Below, piece after piece: positions 23,719 to 35,600 of a stretch of DNA of 64,000 bases (position 1 is its first letter; each line of letters starts with the position of its first letter). Below the pieces are notes generated by a model, which saw only the letters and a program-made list of their open reading frames with translations, was not told the origin of the DNA and did no database searches. The stretch spans positions 37,826 to 101,825 of the forward strand of contig JAVYIG010007459.1 of NCBI GenBank assembly GCA_035222895.1, given 5' to 3'. Both the position numbers and the translations under genes were made by a program. The stretch is from Strongylocentrotus droebachiensis. Taxonomy: Eukaryota > Echinodermata > Echinoidea > Camarodonta > Strongylocentrotidae.

Positions 23719-24620
23719 TTAATGAATTAAGGTAAAGAGAAATCAGATATCTCACATCCTCGACCATGTTAACAACAAGTCTGAATGTCTTTTCTGGAAG
23801 TCTAATTTTGGGGAATAATTGTGCGATCAAAGTAACCCACAGGTCTGGTGGTTAGTCTGCAGGTACCGACTCGATTGACACGGAGACAAAATTATGACTG
23901 GCCAATTCACATAGGGTAGGAAAGTTCTCTGTTTGACCCCTCCACTCCAAAACAAAATGGAAGAAGATATATCAGGCAATACAGGATTTCCCCTTGAAAT
24001 CAAAGTGGTTGGAGCCTAATTTTCTGAGCAGCTGTGGGAAGTCTACAGTCGACGGGCCTATAATATAACGATTCGGCTCTAGAGCAACGAGCTAAAATAG
24101 ATCTGCATGGGACTATCTGGAGGTCATGATAATTTTAATGACCGGTTGTCTTAAACTAAATACACAAGAGAAAAAGAAAATAAACCAAATATGCCAAGTA
24201 GGGTCACGGATATTTATGATACCATGTCATTGATTGAAATCAATGTGCAAAAATAGCCTAATAAAAAAATTGAGCTTTTGTCAATATGACAAATATATTT
24301 TGTAGTGAGCACAAATTATTTTGTTTGCCCTCGAAAATTTGAAAATTGCACCCCTCCTTCAGCATCAGGGAATGGGGCCCGTCTCCAAATAATGGTAAAA
24401 TTAACGTGTTTTAACCCGTTTTTGTTATCTCCCTCTCTCTCTCTTCTCTCCCTTTCCCCTTTCCATCCCATTCCATATGCCTGTCAGTTTATTTGATATA
24501 CCCCACCTGGATTCGCCACTGCCGTGATATTACTGTTTGGAAGCAATGGGAAAGTTTAAGTATGAAATAAAAGCTCGACTTTTATAAGTGATAACACTTT
24601 GCACACAACAACTCCGAATT
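23719..24620. other. No gene seen
   Basis: Non-coding sequence. The ending 'attcgccactgcc' near 24510-24523 resembles an hAT-type terminus, but no partner end was found. Confidence 0.45.
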
Positions 24621-24629
24621 AAATTAAAC

Positions 24630-24635
24630 AGAGAG

Positions 24636-24671
<36 letters not shown>

Positions 24672-24695
24672 AGATAGAGAGAGAGAGGGGGGAGG
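24630..24695. repeat. (GA)n microsatellite
   Basis: An imperfect GAGA run. The serine/leucine frame on the minus strand is an artefact. Confidence 0.9.
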
Positions 24696-24915
24696 AACAC
24701 AGAAGTGTATTTGATACATGAATACGGCAAGGAATCACACCAATATTTGAAGCAACTGAATATTTTTTGTTTAAAGTAGCTGTACAGTGTACGTATAAAG
24801 AGACGTAGAGTCACATTATGATCATCATGTTTAATCAACCTATAACCTACAACCACCAACACAGGACGAACAGGAACAAGGGCATATCAAATAAACTGAA
24901 ATGGCATACGGTTAA

Positions 24916-25422
24916 AGGTATTACAAAGTTTTGCTAAATTTTGAAAATTGGCTGGATAGTGATTCTTTACAATTTTGATATATTTTGATGCCTCTATGGA
25001 TGTATTATAAGCACTACAAATTTTTAATAGCCCCTAACACTTTTCTGCTTTCGAGAAAAATTGAATATAAACATTTACCGGTGCTCCCGGTAAATTTTGA
25101 TAAATTTGAAATAGCGCCTACGGCCAGACGATGGTAGCTGTGACCATAAAAATCTCAGAATATGCAGATCTGATATATATATTCAAAACGGTAATAGCAA
25201 ATCGGTCGATTTTAGTCAAATAACATTGTTTTATAGCTAAATTAATATCTTGACCTTGAGATGGCGCTATACAACATAAAGAGTTTATTATTAGCAATTT
25301 CATCACTTTAGACTCGATTTCAACCGCGATAACGATCACTGAATATTGTAGGATTGCATAATGCTTCCAATATGTTCTTTTGACCCAAATTCATCACCCC
25401 ATACCAAAACTTTGTATTACCT
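24916..25422. mobile_element. TTAA-flanked MITE (piggyBac-like), element 1
   Basis: The terminal inverted repeat AGGTATTACAAAGTTTTG is exact at both ends, and TTAA flanks it on each side (24912-24915 and 25423-25426). TTAA target duplication is characteristic of piggyBac-type elements. It is 507 bp with no transposase. Confidence 0.85.
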
Positions 25423-25449
25423 TTAAATAGACAGGCATGGGGAATAGGA

Positions 25450-25474
25450 TGGAGAGAGAGGGAGAGAGGGGAGA

Positions 25475-25515
<41 letters not shown>

Positions 25516-25570
25516 AGAGAGAGACAGAGAGACAGAGAGGGAGAGACAGAGACAAACAGAGAGGGGTGGG
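25450..25570. repeat. (GA)n / GACAGAGA microsatellite
   Basis: A long purine-rich simple repeat; a smaller (GA)n lies at 25788-25808. Confidence 0.9.
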
Positions 25571-25829
25571 AGAGGAGAAAGAAGAACAGTGTGTGAAAGA
25601 AAGTATTCAAAGACACTTTATATGATTCCATAAGCATTTTAGGAGAGAATGACTGGCATTTTACATGTTCTAAGGGGTATTTTCTTGCATTGACTAATAA
25701 AACTATATAAAAAATGTATGTGTGTTGGGGCGTGGTTACGTATGTGTGTATGGATGTGGAGAAAGAGTGAAAAGAGGTAGAGAAATAGAGAGAGAGAGAG
25801 AGAGAGAAAGGGAAGGGTAAGAAAGAAGA

Positions 25830-26680
25830 GGAGCCACCCACAATAACAATTTATTGTCCGCAATGCTCAGTCAGCATTCCGAAGTCTCTGTTCCCCTTTT
25901 ATTTTCGTACAACCATAACAGATGGCAGAAAATAGTTATTATTTTCTAGTTGAAATTTTCTGAGGTGACTGGTAGAGAGCACCATTCTCTGAGGGACACA
26001 ACCCTGAAGGGAATGGTAACTATGCTGTCACCAAAGAGAATCCATAATTTCAACCGGAGCCTCTCAGCTCAGCTCACGGTATAGGCCTATTTGATTTAAC
26101 AATTCACCATATGTTTGATTTATATCCTTCATCAAGAATGAATAGATATAAATAATTGCAATAATAACAATAATGATTATAATAACAAGTAAAGGGGTAA
26201 ACTGTGCATTAAGGTGAAAATATCATCAAATCATCTATTTTTTTTTATCCGATGAGGCATAAACGTCTGTAGTCTATTCAAAATTCATGTCACATAGTCG
26301 CAGCAGAGAATTTTTGTTTTTGTTCAATAAGATGGAGTTTCCAAACGCTACGAAGTCAAATGATTCGGTATTTTAGTGAATACATTAATTTTACCTTGAT
26401 TTTACTCATTCTGAAGTTGAACTCATGAATATGTATCGAGCGACAAATATCAATAACATATATTTGAAGTCGATACTGATGCCCGTGTTAAGTTATGACA
26501 GAACTAAAAACGCTTCGGACATGTGATAAACGAATGCAAATATTGAAAGTCAATTCAAAGTTCGAATCAAATTATGACAAGAAATATGAAAGCATTTCCC
26601 AAATTTGGAGACCGAATTTGATCGTCTCATTGCTTAGTTAGTTGTTTATGAATTAGCTCATTGTAGGCCAGTACGCGTCA
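25830..26680. other. No gene seen
   Basis: Non-coding sequence, nothing assigned. Confidence 0.5.
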
Positions 26681-26683
26681 TAG

Positions 26684-27065
26684 TAAGCGCAAGGGCGGCG
26701 GAGCGACCCCAAAAATGTGGGGGGGGGGGTACCAACAAAATTGGGCACTTACTGGAGAAAAAAGGGCACTTACAAAGGGAAATCTCAAAACGATAATATT
26801 CAATTTTGTAGACATTGGTATATACCCTTTAATATATTGTGATTACATTATAAGGGATGATTTCAATGTTTGTTTTATCTCTATACACCATATAAGATAT
26901 TGCTTATAGATTGCAGTTGAGTGTGATGGTCTGCAAATTCATTTGCGAGCGAACAAAACGAAGCGATCGAGAAAAATTTGAAAGATCTGTGAGGTCGCAG
27001 TGCGAAAAATAAGATCTTATACAGAGGAAAAACTCAATCCTGATGGGGTTTTAAGCACATTCCCA
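26684..27065 (-). mobile_element. Dispersed repeat with poly-G end (inverted homologue of 30700-31375)
   Basis: Read in reverse it matches 30890-31375: 'atttttcgcactgc', 'cagaccatcacac', 'gggtatataccaatgtc' and 'aagtgcccttttt' occur in the same order. It ends in a G-run at 26718-26729. Confidence 0.7.
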
Positions 27066-27255
27066 GATAGGTAAGTAACATAATTATTTCATCTAGAAAT
27101 GGGAGCGAGCATAGCGAGCGAGCTTTGGGGAAAATTGCTTTTAGTCGCTTGCATATTTTTCATCACATGAGACATCCCAGACCAGTTCCTGCACATTAAT
27201 TATTTTATATATTAAAGATATAATCGAGTATCTTGAAGGGTTCGAAGGCTATTAA

Positions 27256-27822
27256 AGGGATAGTTGAGTTCTGGTTTCAGACCGCAAATGTCTTCAATGT
27301 GCATGGTTATTGCACTTATTCTTATTTATGACATTTCTAGTGCCCTTTTAGGACCTAAAATTGCTATGAAGGTAACATTAGACCCCCAAAATGTGTGAAA
27401 TTTAGTCAATACGATCATACCAATTCCACTCTACTTTAAAAAAAATACAGTGACCGTTTAATAATTAATCAATTAATTAACTAATAACAATACATGGGCC
27501 GGGTGGTTGTGCGTAACTAACTAACACGGAAAAAAAAGCCAACATCGGCATTGGCTGGAATACAACGTATAAGGCGCTATTTCGTTGTTTTTTCTTACTG
27601 TGTATGATCGAATCTCTTTGTGTTTTTTTCAACGGCTTTTTCAAATTGTTTAGAAACGGTTTTATTTATGGATATTTCAGCCGTCTCTGAACCGATTTTG
27701 ATCAAACAAAGATGATTTTGTCATTTAAATTATATGTTCTTTCAAATTTGACACTCAATTTGACATTATCTCACAACAAATTATTTGTGTAGCGCCCTCT
27801 GCAACAGAACTCAACTATCCCT
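27256..27822. mobile_element. TTAA-flanked MITE (piggyBac-like), element 2
   Basis: The terminal inverted repeat AGGGATAGTTGAGTTCTG is exact at both ends, with TTAA at 27252-27255 and 27823-27826. It is 567 bp, non-coding. Confidence 0.87.
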
Positions 27823-27829
27823 TTAACTA

Positions 27830-28810
27830 TTAAAGTTAATGAATAGTAAACAACCCATTTAATTAGTGTAACAACAAAATTATTACCTATTCTCTACTTG
27901 AGTACGTTGCCAATTAGAAAATCATTTCATGGCGTCAAAGGTAAAAAATATATAGTTTTGGATAGTTGATGAGATCTGCAATCTGATACTGGGCCCTGTT
28001 TCATCATTTACTTAGCTTGGGTAATCAGCTTAGGTAAATCACTGTACTGAGTGATCGCGCTTCTACATCCCTTTGAGGCACTATGGCACCGTCTAAAGTC
28101 ACTCTATGCTCAATACCGTGATTTTATCAAGCTGATACTTATGCAGATGCATTTTACCTTCAGCTCCCAAACCATAGGTTACATGGTAGGACACAAAAAA
28201 ATATCTACTTCTTTAGCATGATGTACAGCAAAATGTTAAAAACCAAGAATGTGGTCACTAGTTTAGACCTGCTGAATGGTTCTATCGGATATTATACATC
28301 GAGCCCTCACAAATAATAATGAACTTCCACTTAGTAGCTCTTATTTCTATTTCTGTAAGGGAGATGAATAGAAGGAACACAAAACCCTACCATGCAGTCA
28401 TGAAGTATACTTTCTAGGGCTAAAAACATACCCAAAGCACAAATACCAACCACATACATATCACATATTACAACATTTATTACAGTACAAATGATATGAA
28501 AATTTTCGTTTCATTCTATAGGCGATAAATGCAAAATCGTATCATTCATAAAGAAAATTAAATCCAATATGTTATAAATAAAACATCACAAAATATAACA
28601 TGATCTAACTAGATCGAGAGAAATTAAGTGATAGATATTCAACGTTTTCTTTGTTATTATTTTTAAAAGTTTTTCTCTTTTCTTTTTAATTGATAAAAAC
28701 TAAACAAAGTGAATATGTGAAAGAGCAGTAGAAGCACCAATGGAAATTTATAAGTTTTTCAAGTGACATTTGTAAGGTTACCAGCATACGGCAAACGTTT
28801 GGAGATTAAT
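27830..28810. other. No gene seen
   Basis: Non-coding sequence. 'gggccctgtttcatcatttac' near 27990 resembles a MITE end but has no visible partner. Confidence 0.45.
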
Positions 28811-28817
28811 CAGAAAC

Positions 28818-29500
28818 TCATCGTACATCAATTGTCGAGCAGCTGCAGACCTGTAACAACCAAATATTTCCTGGAAATAATCCGGACAACCCTAAATGAA
28901 AATTCACCCAATCGACAGACCTTAATTCCCTTAGCTGAAACTTAGCTATTACATTCTGCCATAACCTTTGAACATGTACACACCCCCAGAACAAGTGTAA
29001 ATATGTTTTAATCTTTTGGTTGAAAACGAAAAATGAGCACAAGTTTGTTTCAAGAAAGCCGAATCTCAATAAGTGTTCTCTAGTATATATTGCTACATGA
29101 AGCAGTTTTATTGAATTTCTCTTAGTCTGTAACGAGAGTAACTTTCTTAGGCCTACTGAATATGTCCCTTTATACCTCATTTTAAAAATCTGAAAATCCC
29201 CGTCTATCATGAATCTTGAAAACAAATAAATGTTGTAACTTCTCTATAAGAATATTCATAAACCTTCCTCGATAATAAATATCTGAGGAGCTTCACAGTA
29301 CCGTTAAACTGCATTATAGTACGATACTCTTTTACATCCACTAAACTCCCGTTATTTTGTTTCTGCTTCTTAAAATAGCTTCCCCAATATTCCTTTACAT
29401 CAACTATTTTGTTTCCTTTGAAAGGCACTATTTCCCATTTGAAGCCAACATAAATTCTGTAGAACTTTACAGGAATTATGAACATGTAACGTATGTCCTA
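28818..29500 (-). mobile_element. L1/Tx1-like LINE fragment with zf-RVT-like region
   Basis: Two minus-strand frames (29485-29207 and 29225-28818) give FYRIYVGFKWEIVPFKGNKI, IKLLHVAIYTREHLLRFG, then LCSFF...KIKTYLHLFWGCVH and LWQNVI. This follows the usual order of thumb and zf-RVT-like blocks, although the second zinc Cys of CSFC is Phe. A frameshift separates the two parts. It continues at its upstream side into the repeat at 29454-30020. Confidence 0.7.
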
Positions 29501-30020
29501 TCTGTGGAACTCAAATAGTCAGATTATGCAAGGAAACTCGTTTACTTTCTAAACTTCAATGTCAGAAACTATTGAGAAACTCCTGTTTTTTCTTTGGTAA
29601 TAACATACATAAACTGAGCTGTAAAAGATACATGAGCATTTGTCTACATCAATAACCCAATTCTTGATATGGCCAAAATTTAACTGATTGAATCTTTGCG
29701 CAGCACAAAACGTACGACCATTCGGTACAAGGGTCTGAAAATCAGACTATTACATTAGTGATTGCAACAACTAAAGTCGATTCGACAATTAATGGTCGTT
29801 TTTTCCCACTTAAAGATACTATGTCTCTTCTGCAGCCAACATCAAATTCTGTAGAACTTTGCAGGAATTATGAATATGTCATGTATGTCTTATCTGTGAA
29901 ATTTAAACGTGAGCAGTGTCCTAATATTCAAATTATGCAAGGAAACCCGTTTACTCGCTAGACTTTACTGTCAGACACTATTGAGTGACTGACTGGCTTT
30001 TTTCTTCTTTAGTAATAACA
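29454..30020 (-). repeat. LINE-like dispersed repeat, two partial tandem copies (copy b)
   Basis: The phrase ATTCTGTAGAACTTT begins a unit at 29454 and again at 29844, so about 390 bp is partly duplicated. The same sequence appears at 7290-7760 and 62500-62990. Confidence 0.7.
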
Positions 30021-30204
30021 TACACTGTCGCTCATATAGTTGGAATATTTTTATTTTACCCCAATTTATGGAATTATTTTTAAAATAATTTATTCCTAAT
30101 AGATCTAGATAATAGTATACATTCTCAGATTGTATTGAATAATAATTTGCCACTGTGTGTTTTGCGTGACCGCTAAAGCATGTGTATGCTACTATGCTTA
30201 TCAA

Positions 30205-30350
30205 CCAGGGGACCTACGCCCTTAAGTCATAAATGACAGTAATGAGGATTAATGCCCCACAAAAGGGCACTAATAAAGCACATCAGTCGACACGGTTTTG
30301 ATCCAGGGGCCTCACAGTTACGAGGCCATTGCTTTGTCATTAAACCATGG
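30205..30350 (-). mobile_element. tRNA-derived SINE (family 2), reverse
   Basis: On the minus strand an A-box-like TGGTTTAATGAC and a B-box-like GGATCAAAACC are followed by TTTGTGGGGCATTAATCC, matching the body of the SINE at 62020-62220. Confidence 0.68.
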
Positions 30351-30561
30351 CTGTACGCAGCGGGGGCTAGGGTAGGGAGCAGTTCCCACAAATAAAAAAA
30401 ACAAAGAAAATGCAATAAATTTGTTAATATTTCGTTGAATTTACCCCGGTCCCCAACATAAAAAAATCCTCTGTACGGCCACGCATTATGACTCAAGGCA
30501 TGGGCACACAGAGGATTTGTTTATGTTGGGGACCGAGATTATGAATTCTAAAGGGAGAAGT

Positions 30562-30590
30562 GCCCCCCCCCCCCGGGGGGGGGGGCACAG
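30562..30590. repeat. Poly-C/poly-G tract
   Basis: A C-run directly followed by a G-run, giving a self-complementary homopolymer pair at the start of the repeat described next. Confidence 0.85.
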
Positions 30591-30594
30591 TGCC

Positions 30595-30890
30595 TTCCCC
30601 ACTTTTTCAGGTACCCACAAAGTGCACCTTTTCACATAGGACAAGTGCATTTTTTTTCTATGTAAGGATTGCCTCTTCTCTTCTAATAAGTGGCCCCATT
30701 CTTTGTGATAAGTGCCCTCCCCAATTTTTCATAAGATCCCCTTCACTTTATCATAAATGTCCCTTTTCACCTCTTACAAATGCCCTATTAAAATCGGATA
30801 AGTGCACTTTCCTGCAACAACTGCCCCTTTTCCTTTACAATAAGTGTCCCTTTTCCATTCTCATAAGTGCCCTTTTTCTTCATTATATTG
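30595..30890. repeat. Degenerate minisatellite of 'ataagtgccccttttc' units
   Basis: About ten diverged units of 22-30 bp with the core (A)AGTGCCCYTTT. It forms the left part of the dispersed repeat that continues to 31375. The open frame across it is an artefact. Confidence 0.7.
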
Positions 30891-31003
30891 GGCTTAAAAC
30901 TTATCAGGGTTCGTTGTTTCCTCTTTATCAGATGTAATTTTTCGCACTGCCATCTCACAAATCATAGAATTTTGGCTCGCTCTGCCCGCTCGCTCAACAA
31001 TTA

Positions 31004-31367
31004 ATATTCAGACCATCACACCAAACTGCAAAGTATGATCCTTTAGCATTATCTTGTACCACGTAAAGCGTTAAACAAATATTGATGTCATAATTGGTAG
31101 TGTAATCACAATCATGACGATGTAGGGGTATATACCAATGTCGAAAAATGGTGTATGTTCATTTTGAGGTTTCCTTTTTTGTTTGATATTCAGACCATCA
31201 CACCAAACTGCAAAGTATGATCCTTCAGCATTATCTTGTACCACGTAAAGCGTTAAACAAATATTGATGTTATAATTGGTAGTGTAATCACAATCATGAC
31301 GATGTAGGGGTATATACCAATGTCGAAAAATTGTGTATGTTCATTTTGAGGTTTCCTTTTTTGTTTT
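31004..31367. repeat. 182-bp tandem duplication (two copies)
   Basis: Copy 1 is 31004-31185 and copy 2 is 31186-31367, both beginning ATATTCAGACCATCACACC. Only a few substitutions separate them (for example TTTAGC versus TTCAGC). A C-run follows at 31370-31381. Confidence 0.88.
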
Positions 31368-31605
31368 TGCCCCCCCCCCCCACTTCAAACAAATGAACTA
31401 CCTATATTCAATTACTCTTTCAGGCTGGTATGAATTATATGAAGTTTGGGAGGCGTTTTTGTCAGATTCGACACCCCCTATTTAACAAGAAAGAAAACAA
31501 TGGAAAAACAGGAAAAGTCTGGGCGTTTGATTGCATTCATTTATTAATTACAGCCTATTTCATGAGTTACCTCTTTATGTGTCTGCATGTATATTATACT
31601 GTTCC

Positions 31606-32165
31606 AGTGAAACATTTCATTTCATTTCATTTTATTTATTAATTTCCACATTCAAAGATAAAAAACTAGAAAATATAATATAAAAGATGAAAATACATGA
31701 TATATAAATTACAGAGAAACAAATAATAAATATCTTTAAAAATCCAACAATCAAACACTAAAATAATATACAAAAAGGGGAAGGTAAGAATTACCCGTAA
31801 ACTACCCGGATCACCAAAATCCAAATAAAGGCTTATCTGGGGCAATTTCCGTGTAAAGTAATATTAAGAAAATTATGAAGGAGAGAGCGAGAAAGATACA
31901 TAACAAAAGAAAGAAAGTTTACATGCATGACCTGCGTTTTAAGTGCTATTGCACAGCAGATGCGATTCATATATCTTTTTGAAATTTAACAATGTTGGAC
32001 ACAACTTCAAATAAATTGGGACAGTATTCCAACATTTAGATCCAACAAGTAAATGTAAGAATGCTTCTTTAAAATTATATTTAAACAGTTGTAAGCGTAA
32101 ATTCCATTGTGTTCCTGTATATGTATTAAACTGATTAAATGTACAATTAAAATTAAAAATATAGT
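31606..32165 (-). mobile_element. 3' end of a non-LTR retrotransposon with (GAAAT)n tail
   Basis: On the minus strand about 32120-31950 encodes LLVGSKCWNTVPIYLKLC followed by NFKKIYESHLL, the typical C-terminus of CR1/RTE-like ORF2 proteins. A 3'UTR and the tail of AAATGAAATGAAATG repeats at 31606-31635 follow. The 5' part is missing. Confidence 0.65.
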
Positions 32166-32269
32166 TAAAGATGGACGGAAACGGCCTTTAAAATATGATT
32201 ACAAAACTGGAGCGCTAAGGCTGCAGGAGGGGCCATTGTAATTAATCTTTACCAGTGTTAAAAGGGTTT

Positions 32270-32572
32270 TCATTGAGCCAGTCGAGAAATAATACCAACT
32301 CTGTATATCGCAAAACATGTTGATTTATTGTTGATCCAGCATGTATCAATGTTTGCACCATACCCCTCTTCTTCGCTTGAATGACCTCTATACTTCTTCG
32401 TAAGTGTCACCCGGTCTGATTTTGTGACATCTTGACAGGTAACGTTGATGTTGGGTTTCTTAAGCGCTTGATAGATATAGGGGTCGGAAAGATTCTGGTA
32501 GTTTGGTGTATCTGTATTAAGATCTTGGTAGGCATGGTCGTCAGTATTCAGGTTTTCATAGCTGTGGTGGTC
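32270..32572 (-). other. In-frame extension after the receptor stop codon, with tandem ITAM-like motifs
   Basis: Directly after the TAA the same frame runs 100 codons to TGA at 32270-32272. It contains SYENL, AYQDL, NYQNL and IYQAL; the first three YxxL are separated by exactly six residues each (YENL-x6-YQDL-x6-YQNL), the spacing of an ITAM. The later part is charged (RGHSSEEEGY). The sequence looks like real cytoplasmic tail that one nonsense change has cut off, or that is reached by readthrough or alternative splicing. It could also be plain 3'UTR that happens to be open; the motif density argues against that. Confidence 0.6.
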
Positions 32573-32678
32573 TTAGTTGGTGTCATCAAATACAGGGTTC
32601 TCATACTCAACAGAGGGCTCAGGTGCATTGTTTGGGGGCGATGTGATTGGTTCAGCCTTTAAACGTCTTTGTTTGATC
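32573..32678 (-). CDS. Receptor gene, cytoplasmic terminal exon
   Basis: Acceptor ...CACTTCCAG. It encodes the basic stop-transfer residues and a short tail with EYENPVFDDTN, then TAA (32573-32575). The same frame remains open beyond the stop to 32270. Confidence 0.85.
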
Positions 32679-35600
32679 CTGGAAGTGAAATTCAATTGAA
32701 AGCAATATTTATTTCCCTTTTTTATGTGACATTAATGAGATTAAGCTCCCCACACACACACACACACACTTTTTTATATATTTTTTTTAAAAACAATTTT
32801 GTTTTATTTCTCCAAATGTGCAATACAAACCATAACATACAATTTAATAAAATAAACGTGTTCAATATTGATGCTTTTACATAAACATAATTAAACACAA
32901 ACTTATTTGCAGTATATATAACTTAGCAACAAAGTAAACGTATAAGTACCTAAACATAATATGTCAACTGTAAATGTTATTCACTTATATACAAACAAAA
33001 AAACTTAAACAAATCTGGAGGTAATTTTACTGGAACAATCCTGCCCCCTCCCTGCCCCCCTCCATCACACAAACATACTCACCCACCCACACACATACTC
33101 ACCCACCCCCCCGAAACACACACACACTACTCACTCAGTGGATGTCTGCTAACATTCTCAACTCACACATACACACACACACTCACACACACACATACGC
33201 ACGCACACACAGACACACACAAAAGAGTTCAGATACAAATGGAGGAGAAATGGTCCCTGATGAGCAAAACAGCTACATACATGCGTGTCATTGTGGATGC
33301 CACTTATAACACATTATAAACAACTCATTGAATATATACATATATATAATATTTACACACATATATGTATCAATGGCCTTTAGAATACGGAATATCATAT
33401 GTATACATATATACATAAATATATGTACACATATATATATGTATCAATGGCCTTTAGAATACGGAATATCATGTATTAACGTCTCATTTACAGTAATTTG
33501 TCATCTTTATTTGTGATAACGTTATCAGACAAAGGTATGGAATTCAATTAAATGTTTCTACTGTTGTTGAATTAACTAACCTTTTATACATCAGCGCAGT
33601 AAATATTAGTAATATGATGATAACGAGGGGACCTATCACACCCCCTATCACAGGCTCTAGTTGTATATTTGTTTCATTATCCTCACCTTTGGAAAAAAGA
33701 GAAATACAGTTGTGGTTCTAATATGCATTAATATTTGTTAAATAGTACGTTTGTTTATTCTGCGTAGAATGTGATTTTACATGCATAAATGATAAATGTT
33801 CTATTCTTTCAATAAAGTTTCACAAAAAGATGTAACACAGAAATGTTTTAGATTTATACATCCATTTCTACCTTTTTTGAACTACACATGATTAGTCCAG
33901 ACCATTCAAATTTTTCCAAATTCATTGGGCAAATCAAACAGAGAATACGGAATAATATTAGTATGAAGATGTAACACAAAACTGAGAAGCAACATGCTTA
34001 TGTACATACTTACATGTTTATGAAGGTTATATACTGACTTTAGTTTAACATGTAGCTCTTACTCAATAATAATAATAATATTAATTGATTAGATTTGTAA
34101 AGAGCGTAATCCACTTGAAGTCAAATGCTCAGGGCACACTTAGGAGAAAAAGGGAAGAAAATCACATGAAAGCATCCATATTATAAACAAAGGAACAGGA
34201 GTAATATAGAACTTACTATAAGAAAAACAAAGTTAATTAAATGCCGAATGCTTTTTACTTCTACCACCTTTTAAAAACGACATTACCTACACAATTTTTA
34301 TAATATGACATTCAAGTAGAACGAGTTTCATTTAATTTATGCTCTCACCTGCATGCACTGGCTCGGACCATTTACTAGAACCAGCTCCATTGACAGTTCG
34401 GACCTGACAAACATACAAGTAAAAGAAAAAGTTGTTGCCGAAATAATGACAATACAAACGTCATTTACATACGACAGAATTGTATTTATTCTTTATATCA
34501 ATTAAATAAAATCTATACATAATCATGAGATAAAATCCTCGAGAAATTCTCTGGGCAATCATTACTAGTGTCCTCCTCATCATATCAATACTATAAGCAT
34601 TCAAATCTGATATGTTTTCAAATCAATGGTGTGAATATGAAAAAGAATAACTTTGTGATCTAATAATAAGAATATTGGATATTTATATGATTATAGCCAC
34701 CATGCACATATCCACCATGCATAGTGATCAAGGCGCTCTACCTATTACCCCGGCTCTGTTAGGCAGCAGACTTCGGCGCTCACAGTATTCATTGAATTGC
34801 TTCCTACCGGGACACAATTAACACCAGGGTGGAGAGTGGCAAATGTAGATTAATATTTTGCCAAAGGACATTAGTACCGTAGCGAGACTCCAACCGCGGA
34901 CCCTGTGATCCACAGTTCGACGACGGATCTACTAGACCACAACACCCGTAGACCTTTCATCCAAAAAAGTAGATAATTTTTCCAACAGCGCTTTTAACAG
35001 CTCATTCTTCAATATACTACACATGGAAAGCTTGGACTAAAATCTGAAGAGATTACATTTCCTTTAATCTTTCGGTCTTAAGTATTAAGGTCTAGAAATC
35101 TTGCCTGAACTGTATAGTCGATTTCACCGGGCAGATTCATCACAGTATGTTCCCCATCAAATGCACTAGTGAATACTTCCTTCATCTCATAATTGCCATC
35201 AACAGCTGGATCAGTTCGCTTGAAGCGGATGATATACTTCTGGATGTTACCATTGATGTTAGATGGTAGAGGGGTAGACCAGGATACTGTGAAGGAGCCT
35301 GTAGTAAACTGCGGTATAGTCAAATTGATAGGAGCGGGAGCAACTGCTTGGAGAAAATTTGTTCAAAAGAGATCACACTGAAATATAGTAGATTTAGTTG
35401 TTGTAGTTAGTCTAGTCTTAACAGGTTACTACAATATTTAATTCCAGAAAACAAATATAACTTACGAATGCAATTAAAGCAATTTATTTTATTAAAAAAA
35501 TCAGAGTTGGAATCACAAAGAATAATAAACTATATTAGGAAATAGGACTCTTATGTCTTAAACAGTCACGTACATGATTGATATGATGCAGAAAGAAGTA

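Noticed and set aside
25320-25863. Ser/Leu-rich open frames on the minus strand
   Set aside because: They are translations of (GA)n microsatellites and the flank of a MITE.
30560-30937. 125-codon plus-strand frame rich in Pro and Ser
   Set aside because: Explained by the C/G homopolymers and the 'aagtgccccttt' minisatellite.
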